Shown: positions 55,373 to 64,000 of the stretch, in pieces | How positions within the stretch are numbered: position 1 is the first letter of the stretch | How the letters are laid out: the number at the start of each line of letters is the position of its first letter | Source of the DNA: Pictodentalium vernedei | Lineage: Eukaryota > Mollusca > Scaphopoda > Dentaliida > Dentaliidae | DNA: 64,000 bases | Reading direction: 5' to 3' | Assembly: GCA_031216915.1 (NCBI GenBank) | Contig: CM062289.1 | Location: forward strand, 26,059,533 to 26,123,532 | The notes under the pieces: generated by a model | Seen by the model: only the letters and a program-made list of their open reading frames with translations | Database searches by the model: none | Told to the model about the DNA's origin: nothing | Translations under genes and position numbers: made by a program

Positions 55373-57018
55373 CGAATGTAAGGTGGTAGGTACGCCGTAT
55401 GTTATTTGCTGTCGGATGTAGGGCGGTAGGTACGTCGTATGTAATTTGCTGTCGGATGTAGGGTGGTGGGTACGCCTTATGTTATTTGTCGTCTGATGTA
55501 GGGTGGTAGGTGCGCCGTATGTTATTTGTTGTCCGATGTAGGGTGGTAAGTACGCCGTATGTTATTTGCTGTCGGATGTAGGGTGGTGGGTACGCCGTAT
55601 GTTATTTACTGTCGGATGTAGGGTGGTAGGTACGCCATATGTTATTTGTTGTCTGATGTAGGGTGGTGGGTACGCCGTATGTTATTTGTTGTCTGATAAA
55701 GGGTGGTAGATACGCCGTATGCTATTTGCTGTCGGATGTAGGGTGGTAGGGACGCCGTATGTTATTTGCTGTCGGATGTAGGGTGGTAGGTACGCCGTAT
55801 GTTATTTGTTGTCTGATGTAGGATGGTAGGTACACCGTATGTTATTTGTTGTCTGATGTAGGGTAGTAGGTACGCCGTATATTATTTGCTGTCGGATGTA
55901 GGGTGGTGGGTACGCCGTATGTTATTTGCAGTCTGATGTAGGGTGGTAGGAACGCCGTATATGTTATTTGTTGTCTGATGTAGGGTGGTAGGTACGCCGT
56001 ATGTTATTTGTTGCCTGATGTAGGGTGGTAGGTGCGACGTGTGTTATTTGCTGTCAGATGTAGGGTGGTGGGTTCGCCGTATGTTATTTGCCGTCTGATA
56101 TAGGGTGGTAAGTACGCCTTATGTTATTTGCTGTCGGATGTAGGGTGGTAGATACGCCGTATATGTTATTTGTTGTCTGATGTAGGGTGGTAGGTACGTC
56201 GTATGTTATTTGTTGTCTGATGCAGAGTGGTAGGTACGCCGTATGTTATTTGTTGTCTGATGTAGGGTGGTAGGTACGCCGTATGTTATTTGCTCTCTGA
56301 TGTAGGGTGGTAGGTACGCCGTATGTTATTTGTTGTCTGATGTAGGGTGGTAGGTACGCCTTGTGTTATTTGCTGTCGGATGTAGGGTGGTAGGTACGCC
56401 GTATGTTATTTGTTGTCTGACGTAGGGTGGTAGGTACGCCGTATGTTATTTGTTGTCTGATATAGGGTGGTAGGTACGCCGTATTTTATTTGCTGTCGGA
56501 TGTAGGGTGGTGGGTACGCCGTATGATATTTGCTGTCGGATGTAGGGTGGTGGGTACGCCGCATGTTATTTGCTGTCGGGTGTAGGGTGGTGGGTACGTC
56601 GTATGTTATTTGCTGTCTGATATAGGGTGGTGGGTACACCGTAAGTTATTTGCTGTCGAATGTAGAGTGATAGGTACGCCGTATGTTAATTGCTGTCGTA
56701 TGCAAGTGGTTGGTACTCCGTGGGTTATTTGTTGTCAGATGTAGGGTGGTGGGTACGCCGTATGTTATCTGCTGTCGGATGCTGGGTGGTGGGTACGTCG
56801 TGTGTTATTTGCTTTCGGATGTAGGGTGATAGATACACCGCTTTTATTTGCTGTCTGATGTAGGGTGGTATGTACGGCGTATGTTATTTGCTGTCGGATG
56901 TAGGGTGGTAGATATGACATATGTTATTTGTTTTCGGATGTAGTGTGGTAGATACGCCGTATATTATTTACTGTCGGATGTAGGGTGGTAGACACGCTGT
57001 GTGTTATTTGCTGTCTGA
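55373..57018. repeat. 40-bp satellite, about 41 copies
   Basis: The unit is GGTACGCCGTATGTTATTTG plus YTGTCKGATGTAGGGTGGTA. Most units differ from this by one or two bases; the last ten, after about 56650, are more diverged, the usual edge decay of a tandem array. A few units are 42 bp (extra AT in GTATATGTT). Frames such as 56406-56639 simply translate the repeat. Confidence 0.96.
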
Positions 57019-57019
57019 T

Positions 57020-57990
57020 GATTTTCGAGAAAATCCCCTACACTCTTATTCGATTGCAAGGATATTAATACCCATTTTAGTTGCTTCTCTTGAACTTGGC
57101 CGCTATAGGTCTGTCTTAATTTAAAATTCCCTTTTACGTTTCTTTGAAAGTTTCGTATTTTCCGTGTAGGATGACATTCACTGACAAACCAGATGCGTAA
57201 TATAGGTTTGTGTCCAGAACATGTGCAATGTACTGTTTTACGATAATTACTTATTAACTGTACATAATTACATAGATAATGACCGTCCGAGACCACTGCT
57301 CTTTACTTCCTTTAATCTTTTATCAGACAGCTCGTTATGGCGTTCTGCAGGCGCGCAGTATTGCCAATTAATTAGCAGCGCATAATTATTTGTGCTGGTC
57401 TGTTTAAGTGACAAATATGTTTTCAGAGCTCATCATACAGACACACATTCTTATGCCTTTGGTCTGAGCTCGACAAATTATCAAAAATATATATACTTAT
57501 AGAAAAAAATCGTAAATTTGAGTTATCACCTTGACAAGATGAATGTATACTGCATTTTCGGATTACGGTGTTATCAGCGTTACATATTTACGGCTATTGT
57601 AGTGTCCGTGTTTTCAGATGCTTCATGTATTCTAAAATGTCAGTTTACATTCAGTAATCCCACTGTCATAAAAACCTGGACTCGTCTCGAACATGACATC
57701 AAATGGCCTCACAGTATCAATCAATCATCTGTTATTATTGTAACTGGCATGCAAACCAAAACAGATTCCCATCATCAAAGATTGGTATCAAATGTATCAA
57801 AACAACTGATCTTGTTACAGCTGGATTGTAGGAACGTTCATTGGTCAAATATAGAAAGATTTCTCCACCGCCACCATTTTAGAGGTGGGTGTGACAGTTG
57901 TTATAAATAAACAATGATTAACAACAAAAACAAACTGTTTTTTCGAGGGTTTCTCAACTTCCCCGACGCCTCGCAATCATCAATCACGTT
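57020..57990. other. Unassigned; one unrecognised 123-codon ATG frame
   Basis: A plus-strand frame from the ATG at about 57539 to 57910 could encode ~123 residues, starting MNVYCIFGLRCYQRY with a hydrophobic IFTAIVVSVF stretch. AATAAA lies at the stop. No known domain is recognised, the composition is that of random AT-rich DNA, and it lies among repeats, so it is probably spurious. Confidence 0.3.
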
Positions 57991-58083
57991 TTAAATTCAT
58001 GCGATAATGTGGTTTAACTCATAACCCACTATTTTCAAGTAATTTTTCATCAAATCTAGTCATGGCTGCTGTGAAGCAGGCAT

Positions 58084-58667
58084 TATGGCTGCACGATTTT
58101 CTAAACTGAATACCGGTATCGGTGTTCAAACAATACCGCGGTATACCAATACATAGAAACACTGTTCAGATATCTAAAGATACGTCCCACAATCTGAACT
58201 TGAGCCATCACAGTAACACAGTCAGAACGAAATAGCGTGCCTCGATGATGCAGTTCGAATAACCCTTTACCCAACGCAGACGGTGCATAATTTATTATTT
58301 TAAATAGTTGTTTATTGAATTTGTCCAAATATTTCAACAAAACAATATCATGTGACCCCTCATTGGAACGAGCTCGATGAGCTCGTTCCAATGAGCGGTC
58401 ACATGATATGATTTCGTTGAAATGTTTTGAAAAATATTATTTTGAACTGCTGACTTTGAATATGACGCGAGTGCCTGCGGCCGATTCGTTGGGTACAGGG
58501 TTAACATTAGTCGGGACTGCAAATAAAACTCACGACATCTTGAAAATTAAATTGTGGGTAAATAAATAATGACGGTAGACCTATATTTTTATAATTGCAT
58601 CGGTATTCAATCGATACTTGTTTGAATACCGGTATGTATTGGTTTATCGAAAAACCGTGCAGCCCTA
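58084..58667. mobile_element. hAT-like MITE carrying a type B TTAA element, copy 1
   Basis: The 8-bp duplication GCAGGCAT lies at 58076-58083 and 58668-58675. Ends TATGGCTGCACGATT and CCGTGCAGCCCTA; both ends hold GAATACCGGTAT runs that pair with each other. Eight-base duplications and GGGCTGCACG ends are hAT-like. No transposase. The type B element at 58263-58500 lies inside, at the same internal site as in copy 2. Confidence 0.93.
58263..58500. mobile_element. TTAA fold-back MITE, type B, inside hAT MITE copy 1
   Basis: Ends CCTTTACCCAACGCAG and GTTGGGTACAGGG; flanks ATAA (58259-58262) and TTAA (58501-58504). The palindrome is GACCCCTCATTGGAACGAGC against GAGCTCGTTCCAATGAG, the A-T version of the core pair. 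Confidence 0.88.
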
Positions 58668-58871
58668 GCAGGCATGACTAGACATGATAAAACATTTATT
58701 TAAATTTGACTCGACAAATCAGTGTTTAAAAAATCTGAACAGTTTACGAGGAGGAAAATTTGATTAAATGCCCATCCCATACTGACTTCAATGGCAAGAG
58801 CAATCCTATCATAGACAGGTCTATACGTCAGCAGCATGCAAGAAGTCAAAGAATATATTTTGAAGTCTGTG

Positions 58872-59042
58872 AAAATAGAGAATATCTAGTGTTTTTGAGT
58901 GGATACCGAAAATTATCTCAGGAGTGACCGAGACAAATGGTTATTTTTCGCGAGCGCTTGTGCGAGTGAAAATAAGCATTTGTCGCGATCACAAGTGAGA
59001 TAATTTGTGATATCCACTCAGAAACACTAGATTTTCTCTTCA
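58872..59042. repeat. Long imperfect palindrome, ~85 bp per side
   Basis: AGAGAATATCTAGTGTTTTTGAG pairs with a CAGAAACACTAGATTTTCTCTT segment. Further in, AAAATTATCTCA pairs with TGAGATAATTT, and GACAAATG.TTATTTTCGC pairs with its complement. Part of the same outer phrase (GGTATCCACTCCAAAACACTAAATTT) reappears at 59369-59395. Confidence 0.75.
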
Positions 59043-59187
59043 TTATACGCTTTATATACGAATTTGATAATTTCCCTCGTTTCAACCTTGATGCATACAT
59101 GGAAACAGCGCATTGAATCATTGATACGCGGAAATGATTTGATTGATACTCGGAACAGATAGCATTTTGTAATCTGATTCAGCTGGC

Positions 59188-59316
59188 GGGTTTCTAGTCT
59201 AAACATGGCCTGAAAGTCGAGATATACGTTTTTGATTTGATACGTCCTTTGAAAGGACGTACCAAACCAAAAACTTATATTACGGACTTTCAGGCCATGT
59301 TTGGACTAGCGGGTTT
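59188..59316. repeat. Palindrome, ~64-bp arms
   Basis: AACATGGCCTGAAAGTC pairs with GACTTTCAGGCCATGTT. The centre TACGTCCTTTGAAAGGACGTA is a perfect inverted repeat, with a few mismatches between. Confidence 0.88.
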
Positions 59317-59434
59317 CATGTATCAATTCAAGGTGAATACGTGTTGAATAATTGCTGGAAATGATCGGTATCCACTCCAAAACACTAAATTTACTTTTAA
59401 TTGAACGTTTTTAGAACAAATTGATCATTTCCAG

Positions 59435-60004
59435 CAGGGCTGCACGATATTCAAAACTGAATACCGGTATCGGTATTCAAAAAAATACCGCGGTATATCG
59501 AAAACTGTTCAGAAAAATGAACATAAGAACCACAACCGAGGCTTGAGGCATCACAGTCGAAACGAATTAGCATGCCTTGATGATGCGGTTCGAAAAACCT
59601 TTACCCAAGGCAGACGATATCAAAATATTTTTAAAACAAGTTTATCAGATTTTCCCAAAAAAATTCTTCAAAACCATTTCATGTGACCCCCTCATTGGAA
59701 CGATCTCAACGAGCTCGTTGCAATGAGGGGTCACATGATATAGTTTTGGTGAAATTTTTGAAAATTATTTTTTTCAACTGCTGAAATTGTATATTACGTG
59801 AGCACATGCAGACGATTCCTTTGGTAAAGGGATAATATTATTCATTCGGAGCTACAGTTAAAAATCTCAAGACATCTTGAAAATTAAATTGTGAGGAAAT
59901 AAATAATGATGATAAGCCGATATTTTTGTAATTGCACCGGTATTCAATCGATATTGGTTTGAATACCGGTATATATCGGTTTATCGATATACCGTGCAGC
60001 CCTA
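59435..60004. mobile_element. hAT-like MITE carrying a type B TTAA element, copy 2
   Basis: The 8-bp duplication ATTTCCAG lies at 59427-59434 and 60005-60012. Ends CAGGGCTGCACGATATTC and GATATACCGTGCAGCCCTA. It has the same internal order as copy 1, with the type B element at the same site. A free terminus of this quality suggests that this copy moved as a whole. Confidence 0.94.
59598..59831. mobile_element. TTAA fold-back MITE, type B, inside hAT MITE copy 2
   Basis: Ends CCTTTACCCAAGGCAG and TTTGGTAAAGGG, with decayed flanks AAAA and ATAA (59832-59835). The core pair is the A-T version (CATTGG with CCAATG analogue GCAATG). Both it and the copy at 58263 have lost the perfect TTAA on one side, as expected if they are old relative to the host element. 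Confidence 0.82.
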
Positions 60005-60074
60005 ATTTCCAGTGATTATTTGACTCGTATTCACCTTGAAGTGATGCTTTGAAAGCCGCCATTTTGATTGATAC

Positions 60075-60560
60075 CGTGAAAGTGAAAATTTCTATATCTT
60101 CACAGTGAGGGATACGATTTCTATCTTTTCCCAATTTCTTCGATAATAAACGGGTTTTCGTGATAGGTAAACATCGTGACGTTTGATTACGTAAAAGCTG
60201 TTACGCTACGACTATAGTCACTACACGTCAACAAACGTCATGGGCTGGATGGAAAGTGAAAATTTCTATATCTTCACAGTGAGGGATTCGATTTCTATCT
60301 TTTCCCAATTTCTTCGATAATCTGATATTTAGCGTATAATAATATGAATTATGTGGAAAAATATGATGTACACAAATTTCCCTGCAATACCCAATTTAAT
60401 ATTCACAACGTCTTCTGGTTATTATTGACAAAAATACACAAGTGGTTAGAATGGAAAGTATCAATGCTGTGTAACGGGTTTTCGTGATAGGTAAACACCG
60501 TGACGTTTGATTACGTAAAAGCTGTTACGCTACGACTATAGTCATTATACGTCAACAAAC
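60075..60560. repeat. Direct repeat pair with a ~155-bp insertion in the second copy
   Basis: Unit 1 (60075-60252) runs from AAAGTGAAAATTTCTATATC to AACGTCATGGGCTGGA. Unit 2 starts at 60253 with the same phrase, is interrupted at about 60320-60475 by CTGATATTTAGCG...AATGCTGTGT, and resumes at CGGGTTTTCGTGATAGG to the same end. The SINE at 60578 then follows. Confidence 0.85.
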
Positions 60561-60577
60561 GTCATGGGCTGGAGGGA

Positions 60578-60942
60578 GGGTAGCGCGGTGGCTCAGTAGG
60601 TGGAGGTGCAGGCTGCAAGCCGAGAGGTCCTCGGTTCGAATCCCATCTGCGGCAACCGCGTTGTGTCCTTGGGCAAGAAACTTCATCTCCATTGCCCACG
60701 TTGGGGCACGGTGGCGTTGTGTACTAAGGCGTATTGCACGTCGATGGTGCACCTGTCTTCAACCAATGCTAACCCTGCTTGTGTGGAGTTAGTATGTTGG
60801 GGAGCTGACAGTTGCTTCGCCGTTGCTCGGTGGTTCTATCCGTGTTCTCCGGCTTCCTCCACCCGTAAAACTGTCACGGTCATGATTAGCCATTGTGCAT
60901 CAATATGTGACCTTAAACACCAATAAATAATGATAATAAATA
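60578..60942 (+). mobile_element. SINE, tRNA head, 14-bp target-site duplication
   Basis: ATGGGCTGGAGGGA at 60564-60577 and 60943-60956. Head GGTGGCTCAGTAGGTGGAGG and B box GGTTCGAATCCCATC; body from TTGTGTCCTTGGGCAAGAA; tail GTGACCTTAAACACCAATAAATAATG. The target lies in the end of a duplicated sequence unit. Confidence 0.95.
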
Positions 60943-60959
60943 ATGGGCTGGAGGGATTT

Positions 60960-62620
60960 ATCGCGTTGATTGACCTGTTGACATCTTAGGAGGTGGGAGC
61001 AGTTTGAGTGGTGACTTGTTTCGCTGACGTTTCAGCAATCTACTTGTATAGGGATCAGTGACCAAAACTTGGGTATAATTCCGGGAACGGGATTTTTCTG
61101 GTTCTCGTTTTTCAAAGTCAGTGACGATATCGGGAATTTTCCGGTTGTCGTTTCTGAATATTAGTCCCGATACCCGCAACCTTTGATTACCGATTCTGGT
61201 CAGTGATTTTCAGGAGCACTGGCACTCATGTTCAGGACCGGTAACTGGAAAATTCCCGTTTGCGAATTTAGACCATAGTTCCAAAGGCGATGCTGGTCTC
61301 GGAAGAAACTGACAATCGCCGCAATCTCATAAACTACGATACGCAATCATTGATACCAAGTGCTATGAATTTTCTGGGTATCGTGGTAGATTTTCAGAAC
61401 CTGGAGCGGCAGAGCTGTGAAATTCTCCCTCCCGGTATTAAACCTTAATCACAACGCATGTTGTGCAAAAACAGAATTGTGTCTGCAGAACTATAATGGT
61501 GAGAAACTTTACAACGATGTAAAAACCAAATCTTCCACCTATAATGCATTTTGATTGCTTCACTGCATTAACCGTTCTAAAAATCATAACAATTTAGTAT
61601 CACAGATACGAAGATATACAATCTTTTCCCTGTGTTCAAAGCGAACGTGACGGTAACACAGGTTAATGGAGCATTCACAAGACTTCGTGCTTATAGACAT
61701 TTTATCGCATCGGAATAGTCAACCTGTCAGCATTTCAACTTCATATTCCACTGGATAGGTCATTACACTAATGTCTTGTATTAATAATTACCTGATAATA
61801 AAATCCTTATTCGATGTCAGTGATGGCTGTAAACATCAGTGTTACGCCGATATTCATCGTTTTATTGTTTACATGAATTCATTCCCCGTGAAGTGAGTGT
61901 TCTTTGATTTTTATTCTACCGGAACTCTCAGGAAAATAAAAATACAGCTCGTTAAACGATGATCGCATCAGAAACACTCACGGATGGGGTATTTGCACTT
62001 AGGTAAGATCCCATATTCTACGAAAAAGCATAGAAGTCACAGGTATATGGTACATTGGTTGCACTCCCGAGTGCATCAAGACGTCAGCTGCAATGCTTCA
62101 GCATTGCAGCTGACGCCTTGATGCACTGAAGGGACGACTTTTGTTTGTTTAAAATATATGATTCATCAACGCGGAAGAAACTCCACAACGTTGGCATTTT
62201 AGTAGTAAACTATCCTCAGCGCATTGAATACACACACTGCATCAGCTGGTTTCCTGAGGTGATCTGCACAGAGGATATGAAATAAATGTTCTATCATATA
62301 ATATATCTCGCATATGATATTTATGAAAGGAGTCTTACAATTTTGTATTTTGCCGAAATTTGGGACGAGTTCCATTACTAGTACAGTTTGAGAGGTTACC
62401 TGGGATCTTCAGAAAGCAATAATAACAACTGATTGCAATAATAAATGTATTCTAATCTTAAAAAGAAAATAAGTATCCTGATGCACCTTGACTATTTATG
62501 AGAAACACAAATAACGCTATAAACCTTATTACACAAGACATTGAATTTACTACGATTAATATCTAAAATAAAGGAAAAGGTTGGATATATTTACTCTTAC
62601 AGTTACGAACCCTACTAATA
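60960..62620. other. Mostly unassigned, with a palindrome at 62071-62126
   Basis: GTGCATCAAGACGTCAGCTG pairs with CAGCTGACGCCTTGATGCAC; arms 26 bp, one mismatch, 4-bp loop TTCA. Its size is near that of a miRNA precursor, but no other support is visible. No gene is recognised elsewhere here. Confidence 0.5.
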
Positions 62621-62625
62621 TAATA

Positions 62626-62786
62626 TTAGAACGTTCCTTTTCATGTTCTATCGGTCGATAGTACCTGAGTTTGCGTGATTTCTGAAATAAAACCTGAAGC
62701 AGCTCTTTGCTGCTTCAGGTTTTATTTCAGAAATCACGCAAACTCAGGTACTATCGACCGATAGAACATGAAAAGAAACGTTCTAA
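62626..62786. repeat. Near-perfect hairpin, 78-bp arms, 5-bp loop
   Basis: Left arm 62626-62703 and right arm 62709-62786 with loop TCTTT. Only one mismatch is seen (CGTTCCTTTT against AAAAGAAACG). The stem includes TATCGGTCGATAGTACC and GTGATTTCTGAAATAAAACC. There is no TTAA or other clear duplication at its borders. Such an even stem implies recent origin or maintained pairing. Confidence 0.93.
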
Positions 62787-62789
62787 TTA

Positions 62790-64000
62790 TTTTATTATGC
62801 CGAACAAAAAATGACTTTCATTGTTAAGCGTTAACTGCAGCATGTCATCAGTCTTGTAACAACAATGTAGTCGAATCCAAAAACATGACGTCATTTCGAA
62901 CGAATGACGTCTCTTCGTAAATGACTTGTCACAAGTGCCGTCACTTTGGGAGTTTCTATATCAACAAATGTCAATGTTTACAACTGCATCATGCTGTTCA
63001 TGTAAAACTTCATTGTTAATGCTTGTGTGAAAAGTGATTTGAATTAATGGAATATAAATTCATGTTTCTCGGACGACAAAAGTTGATAGAATTAAGCGGA
63101 GTGAAACAATTTATTTTGAACTTGAGGCGGAGGCTCAGTAAGGTCGAGGAGTACTAAAGTTCTAAACTTGTGTTTTGGAAATATAATTGATTGAAATCAT
63201 AACTGAGACTCATATTCAGGATTCACTGAAGTGGTGAACAACACGTGAAGTGAGCTTTTTAATATTTCTGATTCTTTTGAATTCATTGTTTGCAATTAAA
63301 ATTGAAAACACATCCACTGAAGATGATATATTTGTTGGTAAGTTTGTGTCTACCAGTGACGAAAAAAGTTAATCGGACACAGAGCCAGCGTTTGGTGTTG
63401 AGAAATTCCGATCGACGCTGATCAATGGAAGTGGCGCTTACATTTTCTACGTTCTCTTGTCTCCAGGGAAAAAACGTTCCGATAGTACCCGTGTTTTGCC
63501 CCAAAACTCCAGTACTATGACCTTTAGAAGGTGTCAAATTAACCAATCACGGCTGATGTTACAAACGTGAGGCATAATGAAATCATTTATAAATTTGTAT
63601 TGTATTGTGAGTATTAATTATTACCTGGGAATTGTACGGTGAACACCTTCACTAACGTGTAGCGATATATAGTATAGACATATGTAGTAGCTTGACTAAA
63701 CCTTGTGTTATAATGTATTCTCACTTGGGATAATTGATTTTCTATGGTATCCAAGTACACTATAGTTAAGTGTGTTTAGGCGTTTAGGGTGTGTCAGTGC
63801 ACAATACTTCATAGGTAAAACTCTGCATGCTGTTGACCTCCTCACATCCCATGAACCAATCATGTAGGCCCTAACCAATATCATTTAAACGAGAAGACTG
63901 GGGAATTTTTATTTTAAAACACATTACGATTTTCAGTTTGCGTGTGAAAATATTCTTGAGTTTTACCTCAGAGTCAGTTAGATCATCCCTTTCATCCTCT
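62790..64000. other. Unassigned
   Basis: Two short CATGACGTCATTTCGAACG / CGAATGACGTC motifs lie near 62884-62912. The 87-aa minus frame at 63283-63546 has no recognisable domain. No repeat longer than a few tens of bases is seen. Confidence 0.4.

Larger units (their letters stand above)
58018..58700. mobile_element. Fold-back element type D, interrupted by a hAT MITE
   Basis: Left part TTTTTCATCAAATCTAGTCATGG to 58083; right part GACTAGACATGATAAAAC from 58676. Joined across the insert they match the palindrome at 46313-46406. The left flank (TTCATGCGATAATGTGGTTTAAC) also matches that copy's flank. The right boundary is approximate. Confidence 0.8.

Noticed and set aside
55373-57018. CRISPR-like regular repeats
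   Set aside because: The units are contiguous with no unique spacers, and the genome is clearly animal. It is a satellite.
57518-57910. 130-aa frame with a hydrophobic segment near its start
   Set aside because: No recognised family; the first codon of the longest form is TTG and the composition is that of AT-rich background. Kept only as a weak note in the interval entry.

Overview
This window looks like repeat-dense intergenic DNA from a marine animal, most likely a mollusc and plausibly a bivalve. The organism call is an inference. It rests on AT-rich sequence with no convincing multi-exon gene, many small transposon families, tRNA- and 5S-headed SINEs with AATAAA-type tails, and long elements with about 165-bp core repeats that resemble the architecture described for 'pearl'-type elements in oysters. 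No host gene is called with confidence. The only protein-coding relics recognised are a broken Tc1-type transposase (39203-40213, minus) and a LINE reverse-transcriptase tail (13969-14283, minus) beside a 100-N assembly gap.

Layout. 0.2-2.4 kb is a long element with ~360-bp internal repeats. 3.1-10.3 kb holds SINEs, two arrays of a ~104-bp repeat and a pogo-like MITE. 11.5-13.9 kb is a ~166-bp tandem array ending at the gap. 15.3-16.2 kb is a duplicated CT/CCGT microsatellite block. 17-25 kb carries many near-perfect palindromes, two SINE clusters and TTAA-flanked fold-back elements. 25.4-29.8 kb is a ~60-copy, 72-bp satellite with higher-order duplications. 30-35 kb has nested fold-back MITEs. 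35.3-37.3 kb and 44.3-46.2 kb are two further long elements with core repeats. 38-41.2 kb is a nest of a hAT-like end, a SINE, a Tc1 element and a 454-bp MITE. 47.8-49.2 kb is an element with ~250-bp terminal inverted repeats rich in CRE-like sites. 55.4-57.0 kb is a 40-bp satellite. 58-60 kb holds two composite hAT MITEs that each carry a TTAA fold-back element. 62.6-62.8 kb is a 78-bp-arm hairpin.

The most informative signal is the fold-back population. About a dozen elements flanked by TTAA share a palindromic core centred on GAGCTC. Where copies differ, both hairpin arms often differ in a matching, base-paired way. The same paired change is seen, more strongly, in an unrelated palindrome family (34388-34463 versus 52211-52288). 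This suggests arm-to-arm copying or selection for pairing. Several insertions are proven inside the window by target-site duplications and by uninterrupted copies of the invaded repeat. SINEs here use two different promoter heads (tRNA and 5S rRNA) on one shared body.
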